From the NCBI RefSeq assembly GCF_034669705.1, contig NZ_JAXMOR010000006.1, forward strand, positions 62,001-126,000: a stretch of DNA of 64,000 nt, read 5' to 3'. The notes under the pieces were generated by a model. That model ran no database searches. It saw only the letters and a list, made by a program, of their open reading frames with translations, and was not told the DNA's origin. The stretch's first letter is position 1. Each line of letters begins with the position of its first letter. Of this stretch, positions 7,842 through 16,875 are shown in pieces. A program made the translations under genes and the position numbers. The DNA comes from Marinovum sp034669705 (GTDB taxonomy: Bacteria; Pseudomonadota; Alphaproteobacteria; Rhodobacterales; Rhodobacteraceae).

Positions 7842-10417
7842 GCGGGCTGGACGAAAAGGGCAGGGTGCTCGACGAGGTGCCGCAGGGCACCTATCCGCCG
7901 ACCGAGGAGATGCTCGACCGGCCAGTCAACCCAGGGTTGAGTGAACGCCGCGCCAATGAGCTGCGCAAGGCTTGGAAGACGCCCAAGGGCTGGCGCTACT
8001 GGTCGGCGGTCAACAACACCGAGGTCGGCGTCTGGTATTCGCTGACCGCGTTCTTATTCATGCTGTGCGCCGGGGTGCTGGCGCTCCTGATGCGCATCCA
8101 GCTGGCAGTGCCTGAGAACGATTTCCTCAGCCCGGACCGGTTCAACCAGTTTTTCACCATGCACGGCTCGGCAATGATGTTCCTCTTTGCCGTGCCGATG
8201 TTCGAGGCGATCTCGATCATCGTGCTGCCGGCCTTTCTCGGCGCCCGCGACATGCCGTTCCCGCGGCTCTCGGCCTATGGTTACTGGTCCTTCCTGATCG
8301 GCGGCATCTTCGTTTTGGGCTCGATCCTGTTCGACGCCTCGCCCAGCTCGGGCTGGTTCATGTATCCGCCGCTGGCGACCGAGCAGGAGGGCATCGGGCC
8401 CGACATCTGGCTCTTGGGGCTCAGTTTCATCGAGGTCGCCTCGATCGCGGCGGCGGTCGAGCTGATCGTCGGCACGGTGAAATGCCGGCCCCCCGGCATG
8501 CGGATCAACCTGATGCCGCTCTATGCCTGGTACGTGCTGGTGGTGGGCGCGATGATCCTCTTTGCCTTCCCGCCGCTGATCGCCGGCGATTTCCTGTTCG
8601 AGCTGCAACGTTCGATGGACTGGCCGTTCTTTGACCCCGATCGCGGCGGCGACCCGTTGCTCTGGCAGCACCTGTTCTGGATTTTCGGACATCCTGAGGT
8701 CTATATCGTCTTCCTGCCCTCGATCGCCATCGCCGCCATGGTGATCCCGACCGCCGCCCAACGGCCAATCCTGGGCTATTCCTGGATCGTGCTCTCGGCG
8801 GTGGGCGTGGGGTTTCTAAGCTTCGGGCTCTGGGTGCACCACATGTTCACCACCGGGCTGCCGGCGCTGTCGCTGGCGTTCTTCTCGGCCGCCTCCGAGG
8901 CGGTGGTGATCCCCACCGGGGTGCAGATCTTCGCCTTTGTCGCCACGCTGATGGCCGGCCGCGTCAAGCTGAGCCAGCCGGTGCTGTGGATTGCCGGCGC
9001 GCTGGCGATCTTTACCGCCGGCGGCCTGACCGGGGTGATGGTGGCGATCGCGCCCTTCGACTGGCAGGTGCATGACACCTATTTCATCGTCGCCCACCTG
9101 CATTACACCCTGTTCGGCGGCCTGGTCTTTCCGATCATCGGCGGGATCTATTACTTCTATCCCTTCATCACCAAGAAGAAGATGTCGGACCGGCTGAGCA
9201 AATGGGCCTTCTGGCTGACCTTCACCGGCTTCAACATCTGCTTTCTGCCGATGCATCTGACCGGGCTGCTGGGGATGCCGCGGCGGGTGGCAAGCTATCC
9301 GGCGGATGCCGGCTGGGACTGGCTCAACCTGCTGTCGACCTTCGGCAGTTTCATCATCGCCGCCGGCATCCTGACCTTTGCCTGGGATCTGATCCGCCCC
9401 AAGGGCAGCCAGCCGCTGACCGAGCGCAACCCCTGGGGCGGTGGCACGCTGGAATGGGCGCATGACGTGCCGGAAGAGGCCTGGGGCGTGCGCGCGGTGC
9501 CCTACATCACCTCGCGCTATCCGCTGTGGGAGCAGCCGAAGTTCCTCGAGCGGCTGGATGACGGGCGGTTCTACATTCCCGACACGCCGGAGGGCAAACG
9601 CGAGACCATCGTCACCTCGGCGGTCGATGCCGAGCCACAGGCGGTTGTGCCGATCACCGGGCCGGCCTGGGTCACGCTCTGGGCCGCCGGCTTCACCGGC
9701 GGCGCCTTCATCCTGCCGGTGTTCGAAGTTTACTGGCTGGCGGCGTTCTCGGGGGTCTGCGCGATAGGATGCGTGATCTATTGGCTCTGGACCTCGACGG
9801 CGCAGGTGCCGAAAGCGCCGATGCGCGATGCCGGCCTTGACCTGAAGCTGCCGGTCTATGTGACCGGACCACGGGCGCCGGGCTGGTGGGGGGTGTTCAT
9901 CACCATGCTGGGCGATGCCACCGCCTTTGCCAGCCTGGTCTTCGGGGTGTTCTTTTTCTGGACCGCGCGGCCCGATTTTCCGCCACCGGGCGCGGCGCTG
10001 CCGAACGGCTGGCTCTCGGGGCTGGCGGGGATCGGGTTCCTCGCGGCCTGGGGCGCGACCCTGGCGGCGCGCGAGGTCAACCGGCGCCGGCGCCAGGGCC
10101 TGGCGCGCTGGCTGATCGGCGGCGCGGCACTGGCCACCTGCGGGGCGGTGGCGGCACTGGTGCTGGCGGTGGCGGAGCTTTCGCCAGAGACCCATGCCTT
10201 TCCGGCGGTGATGTGGGCGCTGGTGGTCTGGACCGGGGCGCATGGGGCCTTGGGCGTGATCATGCTGCTTTACTGTCTGGCCGGCAGTCTCTTTGGCAAG
10301 CTGACGCCGCGCCATGACGCCGATCTGCGCAACACCACGTTGTTTTGGCATTTCATGGTGCTCTCCGGCGGCATAACCGCGCTGCTATTGGGTGCGTTCC
10401 CGAGGCTGGTGTCATGA
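7838..10417 (+). CDS. coxA: cytochrome c oxidase subunit I-III fusion
   Basis: 859-residue catalytic subunit: haem-copper oxidase subunit I joined to subunit III. Visible ligands are His109 and His422 (haem a), His285 with Tyr289 in GHPEVY (CuB and cross-linked Tyr), His334-His335 (CuB) and His420 in VAHLHY (haem a3). From about residue 615 a second membrane block (WWGVFITMLGD region) matches subunit III. Such I-III fusions are known in caa3 oxidases. Overlaps coxB by 4 bases and the next gene by 4 bases. Confidence 0.93.
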   Translation: MSGLDEKGRVLDEVPQGTYPPTEEMLDRPVNPGLSERRANELRKAWKTPKGWRYWSAVNNTEVGVWYSLTAFLFMLCAGVLALLMRIQLAVPENDFLSPDRFNQFFTMHGSAMMFLFAVPMFEAISIIVLPAFLGARDMPFPRLSAYGYWSFLIGGIFVLGSILFDASPSSGWFMYPPLATEQEGIGPDIWLLGLSFIEVASIAAAVELIVGTVKCRPPGMRINLMPLYAWYVLVVGAMILFAFPPLIAGDFLFELQRSMDWPFFDPDRGGDPLLWQHLFWIFGHPEVYIVFLPSIAIAAMVIPTAAQRPILGYSWIVLSAVGVGFLSFGLWVHHMFTTGLPALSLAFFSAASEAVVIPTGVQIFAFVATLMAGRVKLSQPVLWIAGALAIFTAGGLTGVMVAIAPFDWQVHDTYFIVAHLHYTLFGGLVFPIIGGIYYFYPFITKKKMSDRLSKWAFWLTFTGFNICFLPMHLTGLLGMPRRVASYPADAGWDWLNLLSTFGSFIIAAGILTFAWDLIRPKGSQPLTERNPWGGGTLEWAHDVPEEAWGVRAVPYITSRYPLWEQPKFLERLDDGRFYIPDTPEGKRETIVTSAVDAEPQAVVPITGPAWVTLWAAGFTGGAFILPVFEVYWLAAFSGVCAIGCVIYWLWTSTAQVPKAPMRDAGLDLKLPVYVTGPRAPGWWGVFITMLGDATAFASLVFGVFFFWTARPDFPPPGAALPNGWLSGLAGIGFLAAWGATLAAREVNRRRRQGLARWLIGGAALATCGAVAALVLAVAELSPETHAFPAVMWALVVWTGAHGALGVIMLLYCLAGSLFGKLTPRHDADLRNTTLFWHFMVLSGGITALLLGAFPRLVS

Positions 10418-10785
10418 GACAGAAGACCCCCTTTCGCCACAGGTCGATCTGGCACATGGTGCTGGCCCCGGTGGTCTGGTCGTTCTACTTCCTCGCGGTC
10501 TATGCGTTCACCGCCGTCGACTGCGCCAAGACCGGCACGCTCGACACCGCGCGGCTGGCGATCCTCGTGCTGACGCCGCTGGCGCTGGCCGGGATCGGCT
10601 GGCTGACCTGGCGGGCCTGGCGGCAGTGGGATTACCTCAGCGACTACGACTATGTGCACGACAAGCCCACGGTCGAGCATCGCCGTGAATTCCTCGGCCA
10701 TGCCGGCTTCCTGCTCGGGCTGGTCTCGGCGGTGGGCACGATCTTTGTCGCCCTGCCGGCGCTCTTCATCCGGAGCTGCCTGTGA
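10414..10785 (+). CDS. small membrane protein of the oxidase operon
   Basis: 123 residues with three predicted membrane helices (about 14-34, 45-65, 92-115) and no recognisable cofactor motif. ATG 10414 overlaps the oxidase stop (ATGA); a longer in-frame start at 10345 would run inside coxA. Position between subunit I-III and CtaG in a fully overlapping operon suggests an accessory subunit or assembly protein of the oxidase, comparable to the unnamed small proteins in other caa3 operons. Confidence 0.75.
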   Translation: MRQKTPFRHRSIWHMVLAPVVWSFYFLAVYAFTAVDCAKTGTLDTARLAILVLTPLALAGIGWLTWRAWRQWDYLSDYDYVHDKPTVEHRREFLGHAGFLLGLVSAVGTIFVALPALFIRSCL

Positions 10786-11351
10786 CCCGGGCCGCCGCCC
10801 TCGGCGCGGTGGCGCTTCTCGCCGCGCTCTACCTGCCGGCCTGGCCGGCGCTGATCGGGCCGTTTCCGGCGCATATGCTGCGCCACATGGGACTGGTCGC
10901 CGGCGTGGCGCCGCTGGTGGTGCTGGCCTGGCCGGGGCTGGCGCGGCGGGCGGGGCTGCCGGTGGTGCTTGGCGCCGGGCTGGAATTCGTGGTGGTCTGG
11001 GCCTGGCACCTGCCGCTGCTGCATATGACCGCCCAGACCGGCGCATTCGGCAAGGCGCTGGAGCAGGCGATGTTCCTCGGCGCCGGCTGGGCGGTCTGGG
11101 CCAGCGCGCTGAGCGCGCGCGAGCCGATGGCCGGGGCAGGGGGGTTGTTCCTGACCTCGGTGCACATGACCATGCTGGGCGCGCTGCTGGTTCTGGCGCC
11201 CGGCGATCTCTATGCCGAGATCTGCGGCCGGGCGCCTGACCTGAGCGGTCAGCAGCTGGGCGGCCTGCTGATGCTGGCGATCGGCACGCCGGTCTATCTG
11301 TTCGGCGGGCTGGCGCTGATGCGGCGGGGATTGCAGGGAGGGCTGACATGA
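10782..11351 (+). CDS. ctaG: CtaG-family cytochrome c oxidase assembly protein (Caa3_CtaG type)
   Basis: 189-residue integral membrane protein with about five helices and conserved histidines in HMLRHMG, AWHLPLLH and SVHMTMLG, matching the Caa3_CtaG family (PF09678) needed for assembly of caa3 oxidase. It is shorter than many members (around 270), as if lacking some terminal helices. GTG start at 10782 overlaps the previous TGA. The name ctaG is also used for the unrelated Cox11 family; this is the multi-helix type. Confidence 0.82.
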   Translation: MTRAAALGAVALLAALYLPAWPALIGPFPAHMLRHMGLVAGVAPLVVLAWPGLARRAGLPVVLGAGLEFVVVWAWHLPLLHMTAQTGAFGKALEQAMFLGAGWAVWASALSAREPMAGAGGLFLTSVHMTMLGALLVLAPGDLYAEICGRAPDLSGQQLGGLLMLAIGTPVYLFGGLALMRRGLQGGLT

Positions 11352-12403
11352 AACTGCGCGATTTCGACATCCGCACCGCTGCTGTCTCCGTGGCAGTGCT
11401 GGCGGCCTTGGCGGGGGTCGGGGCGGTCTCGGTGGTGGGCTTGGGGCTCTACAACGTCTCGGCCCGTGACGGCCACTGGCCCGGGGTGAGCTGGGTGTTG
11501 CATTCCACCTTTCGCAACGCCGCCAGCCTGCGCGCGCCGCCGCAATCGCAGGTGCCAAAGGACCTCGACACGCCCGACCGCGTGGCGCTGGGGGCGGGGC
11601 ATTTCACCAGCGGTTGTGCGCCGTGTCACGGCGCGCCGGGGCAGCCGCGCTCGGCAACGGTGCGGCAGATGGTACCGGCACCGCCGCCCCTGACCCATGT
11701 GGCCGAGAAATTCGAGGCCACCGAGCTGTTCTGGATTGTCCGCAACGGTATCAAGATGACCGGTATGCCCGCCTGGCCCGGCGATCGGCCCGACGAGGTC
11801 TGGTCAATGGTGGCGTTCCTGCGCGCACTGCCCGAGATGACGCCGGAGGCCTATGCGGCGCTGGCTGGAGAGGGCAGCTGCGCCAGCTGTCACGGACCGC
11901 GCGGGGTGAGCCGCAACCAGCATGTGCCGCGGCTCGATATCCTGTCAGAGGCCTATATCGCCCGCAGCCTCACCGCCTATCTTGAGGGCACCCGCGACAG
12001 CGGCGTCATGGCCGAGGCAGTGAGCGGTCTGGAGGCCTCGGCCGTGCCCGGGCTGGCGGCGGAGTTTGCGCAGGGGAGGCCCGACGGCACGGCAGAGCCG
12101 GGCCAAGGGGCTGAGGCCGGGCGCGCGCTGGCGGCTGGCGGGTCGCGCGGGGTGCCGGCGTGTCGCGCCTGTCACGGGCCCTGGCCCGAGCCCCTGAACC
12201 CGGCGTTTCCCTCGCTTGCGGGGCAGCAGGCGGCCTATCTGGCGCAGCAGTTGCGGCTCTGGCGCGAGGGCAATCGTGGCGGCGGACCGGCGGCCGAACT
12301 GATGTACAAATCGGCCCGGGAGTTGACGGATGCGGAGATCGAAGCCTTGGCCGCCTATTACGCCGGTCTCGCGCCGGCGGAGTTGAACGCGGTGTCTGAC
12401 TAG
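11348..12403 (+). CDS. membrane-anchored tri-haem cytochrome c
   Basis: 351 residues with an N-terminal membrane anchor (about 12-33) and three haem c attachment motifs: CAPCH (90-94), CASCH (178-182) and CRACH (272-276). Distal Met ligands are likely in the KMTGMPAW segment and near ELMYKS. Last gene of the oxidase operon (4-base overlap with ctaG), so it may feed electrons from a bc1 complex or a periplasmic dehydrogenase to the caa3 oxidase. It resembles multi-domain cytochromes of alcohol dehydrogenases, which is the main alternative partner. Confidence 0.85.
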   Translation: MKLRDFDIRTAAVSVAVLAALAGVGAVSVVGLGLYNVSARDGHWPGVSWVLHSTFRNAASLRAPPQSQVPKDLDTPDRVALGAGHFTSGCAPCHGAPGQPRSATVRQMVPAPPPLTHVAEKFEATELFWIVRNGIKMTGMPAWPGDRPDEVWSMVAFLRALPEMTPEAYAALAGEGSCASCHGPRGVSRNQHVPRLDILSEAYIARSLTAYLEGTRDSGVMAEAVSGLEASAVPGLAAEFAQGRPDGTAEPGQGAEAGRALAAGGSRGVPACRACHGPWPEPLNPAFPSLAGQQAAYLAQQLRLWREGNRGGGPAAELMYKSARELTDAEIEALAAYYAGLAPAELNAVSD

Positions 12404-12474
12404 GCGGTGGTGGGCAGGATCGGAGGCCGCTGTGCCCTCGTCTTACCAGAGGCATGCCCCCCCGGGAGCGGCGA

Positions 12475-12502
12475 TTTGGCTAGCGTCTGGACGCTAACCA
12501 AA
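12475..12502. terminator. hairpin between convergent genes, probable bidirectional terminator
   Basis: Thirteen-base arms (TTTGGCTAGCGTC and GACGCTAACCAAA, one mismatch) around a TG centre, in the 189-base gap between the cytochrome gene and the convergent permease. The ends TTT and AAA give short U tracts in either direction. Location favours termination, but a protein-binding palindrome is possible. Confidence 0.55.
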
Positions 12503-12592
12503 GCTTCTACGGGCTTTGCCGGCATGGAGTGGCATCCGCCGCCGAAAGAGCCCCGCGGCTCGGCGACGGCGCGGCTCGTGGCGTCCGCCAGA

Positions 12593-13993
12593 CTACCCGT
12601 CGTCCGACCGCCGCATGAACATCACCGTCCCGATCCAGAGCACCACGCCGATGCCGATCAGCGCCGCGGCGATCAGGTATTGCACCGGGTCGCGCCCGGT
12701 CCAGGGCCCGACGAAGAAGGCGCAGGAGATCATCCCGACCCACGGCAGGCCCCAGGGGCTGCGGAAATGGTCGCTCTTGGCGTCCTCGTCCTCTTTCCGC
12801 CGCAACACCAGCACCGAGAGGTTCACCACGGTGAACACCGCCAGTAGGAGCAGCGCGGTGGTGCCGCCAAGCTCCGGCACCGCGCCGACAAACAGGATCA
12901 GCCCGGCCGCCAGCAGGCTGGTGAAGATGATCGCCACGTAGGGCACCTTGCGCTCGGAATGCACCTTGCTGAACAGCTTTGGCAGCACGCCCTCGTTGCC
13001 CATGCCGTAGAGCAGGCGGCTGGCCATCAGCATGTTGATGAGCGCCGAGTTGCCCACCGCCAGCATCGTCACCACGCCGAAGACCCCGGCCGGCAACCAG
13101 GGCGCGCCGATCTCGACCACCTTGAGCAGCGGGGTGGCGCCTTCGCCCAGTTCCTCGATCGGCACCAGCGCCACGGCAATGATCGACACCAGCACATACA
13201 GCACCGCGGCGATCGCGAGGCCTGTAAGCAGCACGAAGGGGAAAGTCTTGCGCGGGTTCTTGGCCTCTTCCGCCATGTTGACGGAGTCCTCAAAACCCAC
13301 CATCGCAAAGAAGGCCAGCGTGGTGGCGGCGATCACCGGGCCAAACAGACCCTTGTCGCCCTCGCCCGAGGAGAAATCCAAGGCGCGCGAAAAATCCGCC
13401 TCCACACCGCTCAGGCCGCCGAAGGCCCAGACGCCGATCAGCACGATGAACAGCAGCCCGGTCAACTCGACACAGGTAAAGACCACGTTGAGCCAGACGC
13501 TCTCGCTGACACCGCGCAGGTTGACCAGCGCCATCAGTCCGACAAAGACCAGCCCGACCGCCGTCACCCCCATCCATTCCGGCGACCAGCCGACGGTCTT
13601 GAGGAAGTTCTCGCCAAAGGCGGCGCTGGCCGTTGCCGCCGAAGTGATCCCCGAGGACATGACGGCAAAGGCCACCAGGAAGGTGACGAAATGGATGCCG
13701 AACGCCTTCTCGGTATAGAGCGCGGCACCGGCGGCGCGGGGGTACTTGGTGACCAGCTCGAGGTAGGAGCAGGCGGTGACCGCAGCCAGCGAGAACGAGA
13801 TCACGAAGGGCAGCCAGACCACGGTGCCGACCTCGGCCGCGACCTTGCCGGTCAGGGCATAGATGCCGGTGCCCAGCACATCGCCGACCACGAAAAGCAG
13901 CAGCAGTGCCGGGCCCATGACCCGCTTGAGCTCGGTCTTGTCCTCGCCCGGATCGGTGCTGTCAGAAACGGTGGTGTCCGTCACATTGGCCAT
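12593..13993 (-). CDS. APC-superfamily amino acid permease
   Basis: 466-residue inner-membrane transporter with about 12 helices. The first helix carries GTGIYALTG, the glycine-rich substrate-binding unwinding of APC transporters, and the sixth region holds GFEDSVNMAEE. The start at 13993 is preceded by AAGGAAG at a 5-base spacing; the frame is open much further upstream but without membrane or coding character. Monocistronic, convergent with the oxidase operon. The exact amino acid is unknown; cationic amino acid and YjeH/CAT-type members look alike. Confidence 0.88.
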   Translation of the reverse strand: MANVTDTTVSDSTDPGEDKTELKRVMGPALLLLFVVGDVLGTGIYALTGKVAAEVGTVVWLPFVISFSLAAVTACSYLELVTKYPRAAGAALYTEKAFGIHFVTFLVAFAVMSSGITSAATASAAFGENFLKTVGWSPEWMGVTAVGLVFVGLMALVNLRGVSESVWLNVVFTCVELTGLLFIVLIGVWAFGGLSGVEADFSRALDFSSGEGDKGLFGPVIAATTLAFFAMVGFEDSVNMAEEAKNPRKTFPFVLLTGLAIAAVLYVLVSIIAVALVPIEELGEGATPLLKVVEIGAPWLPAGVFGVVTMLAVGNSALINMLMASRLLYGMGNEGVLPKLFSKVHSERKVPYVAIIFTSLLAAGLILFVGAVPELGGTTALLLLAVFTVVNLSVLVLRRKEDEDAKSDHFRSPWGLPWVGMISCAFFVGPWTGRDPVQYLIAAALIGIGVVLWIGTVMFMRRSDDG

Positions 13994-14383
13994 GGTGGCT
14001 TCCTTTCTGCCGCGGAACTGCTGGCGCAACTGGATGTGCGTAACGACGCCTTCGGCGCAAAGCCGGACGAGAGCCGGCGCCCTCGCGGGTGCCGTTTCCT
14101 GTCTTGGTAAATGCCGGCGCGGTTTGCCGCGCCTCGGGGTTCGGTCTGGGCCGGCACGACTGGCCGGAAGAGGGGCCTTGACCCGGAAAAGCCTTTGCCG
14201 GTCAACGCCGCCTGCGCGGGTTTGGTTCCCCTCGCCTTGAGCGCGCCTATGCCGGCGTGTCATCCGTATGCACTCTGCGGCGTCCTGACCCTGGCTGCAG
14301 GCTGCCGGGGACGAGGCGAAGGCTATTGCCAATCGCATCAAAATTCCCTTGTTCGTGACGCGAATAAGCCCCACATTCTCCTC
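13994..14383. other. 390-base divergent gap between permease and fic
   Basis: Holds the promoters of two divergent genes. An AT-richer patch at about 14325-14380 (CATCAAAATTCCC, then GCGAATAAGCC) just before fic is the best promoter candidate. No gene, repeat or RNA is supported here. Confidence 0.4.
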
Positions 14384-15472
14384 ATGACAGAGATCTGGTC
14401 CTCGCCGGTCTGGCCGCGGTTCGATCACGACCCGCGGCAGACCGAACCCTTGCTGGCCCGCGCCGAGCGGGCGATCGGCGAACTGACCGGTCTGGCCGAG
14501 GGGCTGGCGCCGCCGGATCGCTCGGACCTGGCGCTTAGGCGGATCGTGCAGGAGGCGCTGGCCAGTTTCGGGATCGAGGGGGTGCGTCTGCCCGAGGCCG
14601 AGATCGAGGCCTCTGTGGTGGCCTCGCTGCGCCATCGCCGTGTCGCCACCCCAGCGCGGCGCTCGGATGCCATCGCGGCGTTGATGGAGGATGCCATGGC
14701 CGGGCAGGGCGCGCTCACCGCCGAGCGGCTGTTCGACTGGCACCGGCTGCTGTTTCACGGCATGGAGATCGAGGACCTCGGTCGCTGGCGGCGCTTCGAC
14801 ATCGAGATCGTGCGCTCCGCCGTGGCGGGCGCCGGGGCCGACAACGTGCTGTTTCGCGCCCCGCCGCCCGAGCGTGTGGCCACCGAGATGGCCCGCCTGC
14901 TCGACTGGCTCTCGACGGAAGAGAGCCTGCCGGTGCCGGTGCGCGCCGCAATCGCGCATCTGTGGTTCGAGACCATCCACCCGTTTTCCGACGGCAACGG
15001 ACGCATTGGCCGGGCGCTGGTGGATTTCATCTTTGCCCGCAGCACGCCGCTGCCCTTTCCGCTGTCGCGCCAGATCGAGCGCGACAAGGCCGGCTACTAT
15101 CAGGCGCTGCAGGACGGGCGCCGCGCCGGCAGCAGCCATGTGGATGCCACCGGTTTCGTCACCTGGTTCCTGCAGACGCTGGAGCGCGGTGCAGGCGAGG
15201 CGCGGTCAGAGGCGCTGTTCCTCGTGCGCCGCAACCGCTATCTCGGCCGCCACGACGCGGCGCTGGGGCCGCGCGGGCGCAAGGTGCTCGAGGCACTGTT
15301 CGCGCAGGGGCCCGAGCGGGTGGCCGAGGGGCTCTCGGCGCGCAGCTACGCCCGGATCGCCAGGGTCTCGGGTGCCACCGCCACCCGCGACCTGACCGCG
15401 CTGGCCCGGGCCGGAGCGCTGCGCAAGAGCGCGGCGGGCGGTCGGTCGACCCGCTATGAAATCGTGATCTGA
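14384..15472 (+). CDS. Fic-domain protein with built-in inhibitory motif
   Basis: 362-residue predicted AMP-transferase. The Fic core motif HPFSDGNGRIGR is complete at 199-210 (catalytic His199). The N-terminus has a DUF4172-like WPRFDHD region, and SFGIEG at 61-66 fits the (S/T)xxxE(G/N) autoinhibitory helix, placing it with class II Fic proteins that restrain themselves. A C-terminal winged-helix-like part (SYARIARVSGATATRDL) may bind DNA or partners. No separate antitoxin gene is next to it. ATG 14384 has a poor ribosome-binding site; the longer frame from 14111 lacks family similarity. Confidence 0.88.
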   Translation: MTEIWSSPVWPRFDHDPRQTEPLLARAERAIGELTGLAEGLAPPDRSDLALRRIVQEALASFGIEGVRLPEAEIEASVVASLRHRRVATPARRSDAIAALMEDAMAGQGALTAERLFDWHRLLFHGMEIEDLGRWRRFDIEIVRSAVAGAGADNVLFRAPPPERVATEMARLLDWLSTEESLPVPVRAAIAHLWFETIHPFSDGNGRIGRALVDFIFARSTPLPFPLSRQIERDKAGYYQALQDGRRAGSSHVDATGFVTWFLQTLERGAGEARSEALFLVRRNRYLGRHDAALGPRGRKVLEALFAQGPERVAEGLSARSYARIARVSGATATRDLTALARAGALRKSAAGGRSTRYEIVI

Positions 15473-15563
15473 CCGCGAAGGGCGGGCAGGGGCCGGCTCG
15501 ACATTGCCGGGAAAACCTGATCAATGCAGGCGATCTGCGCCACGATCCCCGGAGGACCCGCCC

Positions 15564-15827
15564 ATGCCCAGTGCCAGAAACGCCGTGCCCGATGCGGCCG
15601 GCGCGCGGTTTCTCGATATCGCACTGCGGCGATCGGTGGTGCTGCGCGCCGCGCGGGTGTCGTTGGTGGTGGGGGTCGTCCTCGGGTTGCTCAACCACGG
15701 CGATGCACTGCTTGCCGGCACGATGACGATGACCCATTTCGCCAAGATCTGCCTGACCTTTCTGGTGCCCTATTCGGTCTCGACCTATTCCTCGGTGCTG
15801 GCAATCCGCGAGCGCTCTGCCGCCTGA
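15564..15827 (+). CDS. small NrtS-like membrane protein
   Basis: 87 residues with two hydrophobic segments (about 27-47 and 55-77) and the LLNHGDALL ... KICLTFLVPYSVSTYSSV pattern of the NrtS family (annotated as nitrate/nitrite transporter NrtS). GGAGG precedes ATG 15564. It stands alone, with no nitrate or nitrite genes around it, so a nitrate function is taken from the family name only and not from context. Confidence 0.75.
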   Translation: MPSARNAVPDAAGARFLDIALRRSVVLRAARVSLVVGVVLGLLNHGDALLAGTMTMTHFAKICLTFLVPYSVSTYSSVLAIRERSAA

Positions 15828-15858
15828 GCCGTCGCCGGGCCGGCCCGCGCGTCCCGCG

Positions 15859-16734
15859 CTACCCGCCGGGCTTGCGGAAAAGCCGGGTTTGTTCGAACAG
15901 CCGGTCGAGCCGGTCATAGCGCGCCTTGGTCTCCGGCCAGGCCTCTTCCTGGACGGCGGCGATCAGCGCCTCGAGCAGCATCAGGGTCGAGACGTTGCTG
16001 TCCCAGGCCGAGGGGATCTCGACCCAGCAGTTGAAGCTGTGGCTGGCGATCTCGGCCACCGGGCTGGCCCATTGGTCGGTCAGCAACACCACCTCGACGC
16101 CCCGCTCGCGCGCCAGTTCCGCCAGCCGCAACAGGCTCGACTCGTAGCGCCGGATGTCGAACATCAACAGCGTGTCGCCGGCCTCCATGTCCAAAAGGTA
16201 ATGCGGCCATGTGGCGGAGGAGGAGGTCAGGTGAATGACCTTCGGCCGTACCGCCTGCAGATGGGTAAAGGCGTAATCGGCCAGCGCATGGGTGATCCGC
16301 CCGCCGACGATGAACAGGGTGCGGTCGGGGCGGGCCAAGAGCTGCGCGGCGGCGTCGAAAGCCTCTGACGGCACGTTGCCGAAGGTGGTCTGGATGTTCT
16401 GTGTCACCGCCTTGGCAAAGCGGTTGAGCAGATGCGAGTCCGGGGCCTCGGAGGCCCAATTGGCGCGCCGTTCAGTCGGCCCCGAGACCTTGGCCTGCAA
16501 CTCGCGCAAGAGCGCCTTATGAAACTGCGGGTAGCCCTTGAAGCCGAGCTTCTGCACCATCCGCGCGATCGTCGGCGTCGAGACCCCGGCTTGCGCCGCG
16601 ACGATGGTGATCGAGGCCAGTCCGGCGGCCGGGTAGTTCTCGAGCAGGGAATTGGCGAACTTGCGCTCGGATTGCGTCAGCTCGCTGTACTGCTCGCGGA
16701 TCAACTCCCGGACGGTGGCTGTGGGCTGGCTCAC
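15859..16734 (-). CDS. RpiR/MurR-family transcriptional regulator
   Basis: 291 residues: N-terminal helix-turn-helix (VSTPTIARMVQKLGFKGYPQF region) and C-terminal SIS domain that binds a phosphosugar-like or other small ligand. GTG at 16734 is chosen because AAGGAAGGGG lies 7 bases upstream; an ATG at 16788 would add 18 residues without family similarity. Divergent from the N-formylglutamate amidohydrolase-like gene and TRAP transporter, which it most likely controls. Confidence 0.88.
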   Translation of the reverse strand: MSQPTATVRELIREQYSELTQSERKFANSLLENYPAAGLASITIVAAQAGVSTPTIARMVQKLGFKGYPQFHKALLRELQAKVSGPTERRANWASEAPDSHLLNRFAKAVTQNIQTTFGNVPSEAFDAAAQLLARPDRTLFIVGGRITHALADYAFTHLQAVRPKVIHLTSSSATWPHYLLDMEAGDTLLMFDIRRYESSLLRLAELARERGVEVVLLTDQWASPVAEIASHSFNCWVEIPSAWDSNVSTLMLLEALIAAVQEEAWPETKARYDRLDRLFEQTRLFRKPGG

Positions 16735-16875
16735 GACGGGCCCCTTCCTTGCATCGCGTTGCGCAGGTCTTTGGCAGGTGCCTGTCAATCAAACAATCTG
16801 CCGCGCGGCTTGTGAAGAAATATTGACACATCACTGGCTCATGTGGAAAGTTTTTTTCAGAACAGGGGGACATCG
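16735..16875. promoter_or_regulatory. divergent promoter/operator between rpiR-type gene and FGase operon
   Basis: AT-rich 141-base gap. TTGACA at 16823-16828 is a good -35 box for the rightward operon, with only a weak -10 (GAAAGT) 17 bases on. GAAAGTTTTTTTC at 16846-16858 has the GAAA-N5-TTTC form seen in operators of RpiR-family regulators. AGGGGGA serves as ribosome-binding site for the next gene. Confidence 0.45.

Noticed and set aside
13994..15139. N-terminal extension of the APC permease gene across the fic gene
   Set aside because: A strong ribosome-binding site and the family start lie at 13993; the extension has no membrane or permease character.
15828..15858. GC-rich gap between the NrtS-like gene and the RpiR gene as terminator
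   Set aside because: It holds a CCGGGCCGGCCCG-type palindromic run, but too short and undifferentiated from surrounding GC-rich sequence to call.
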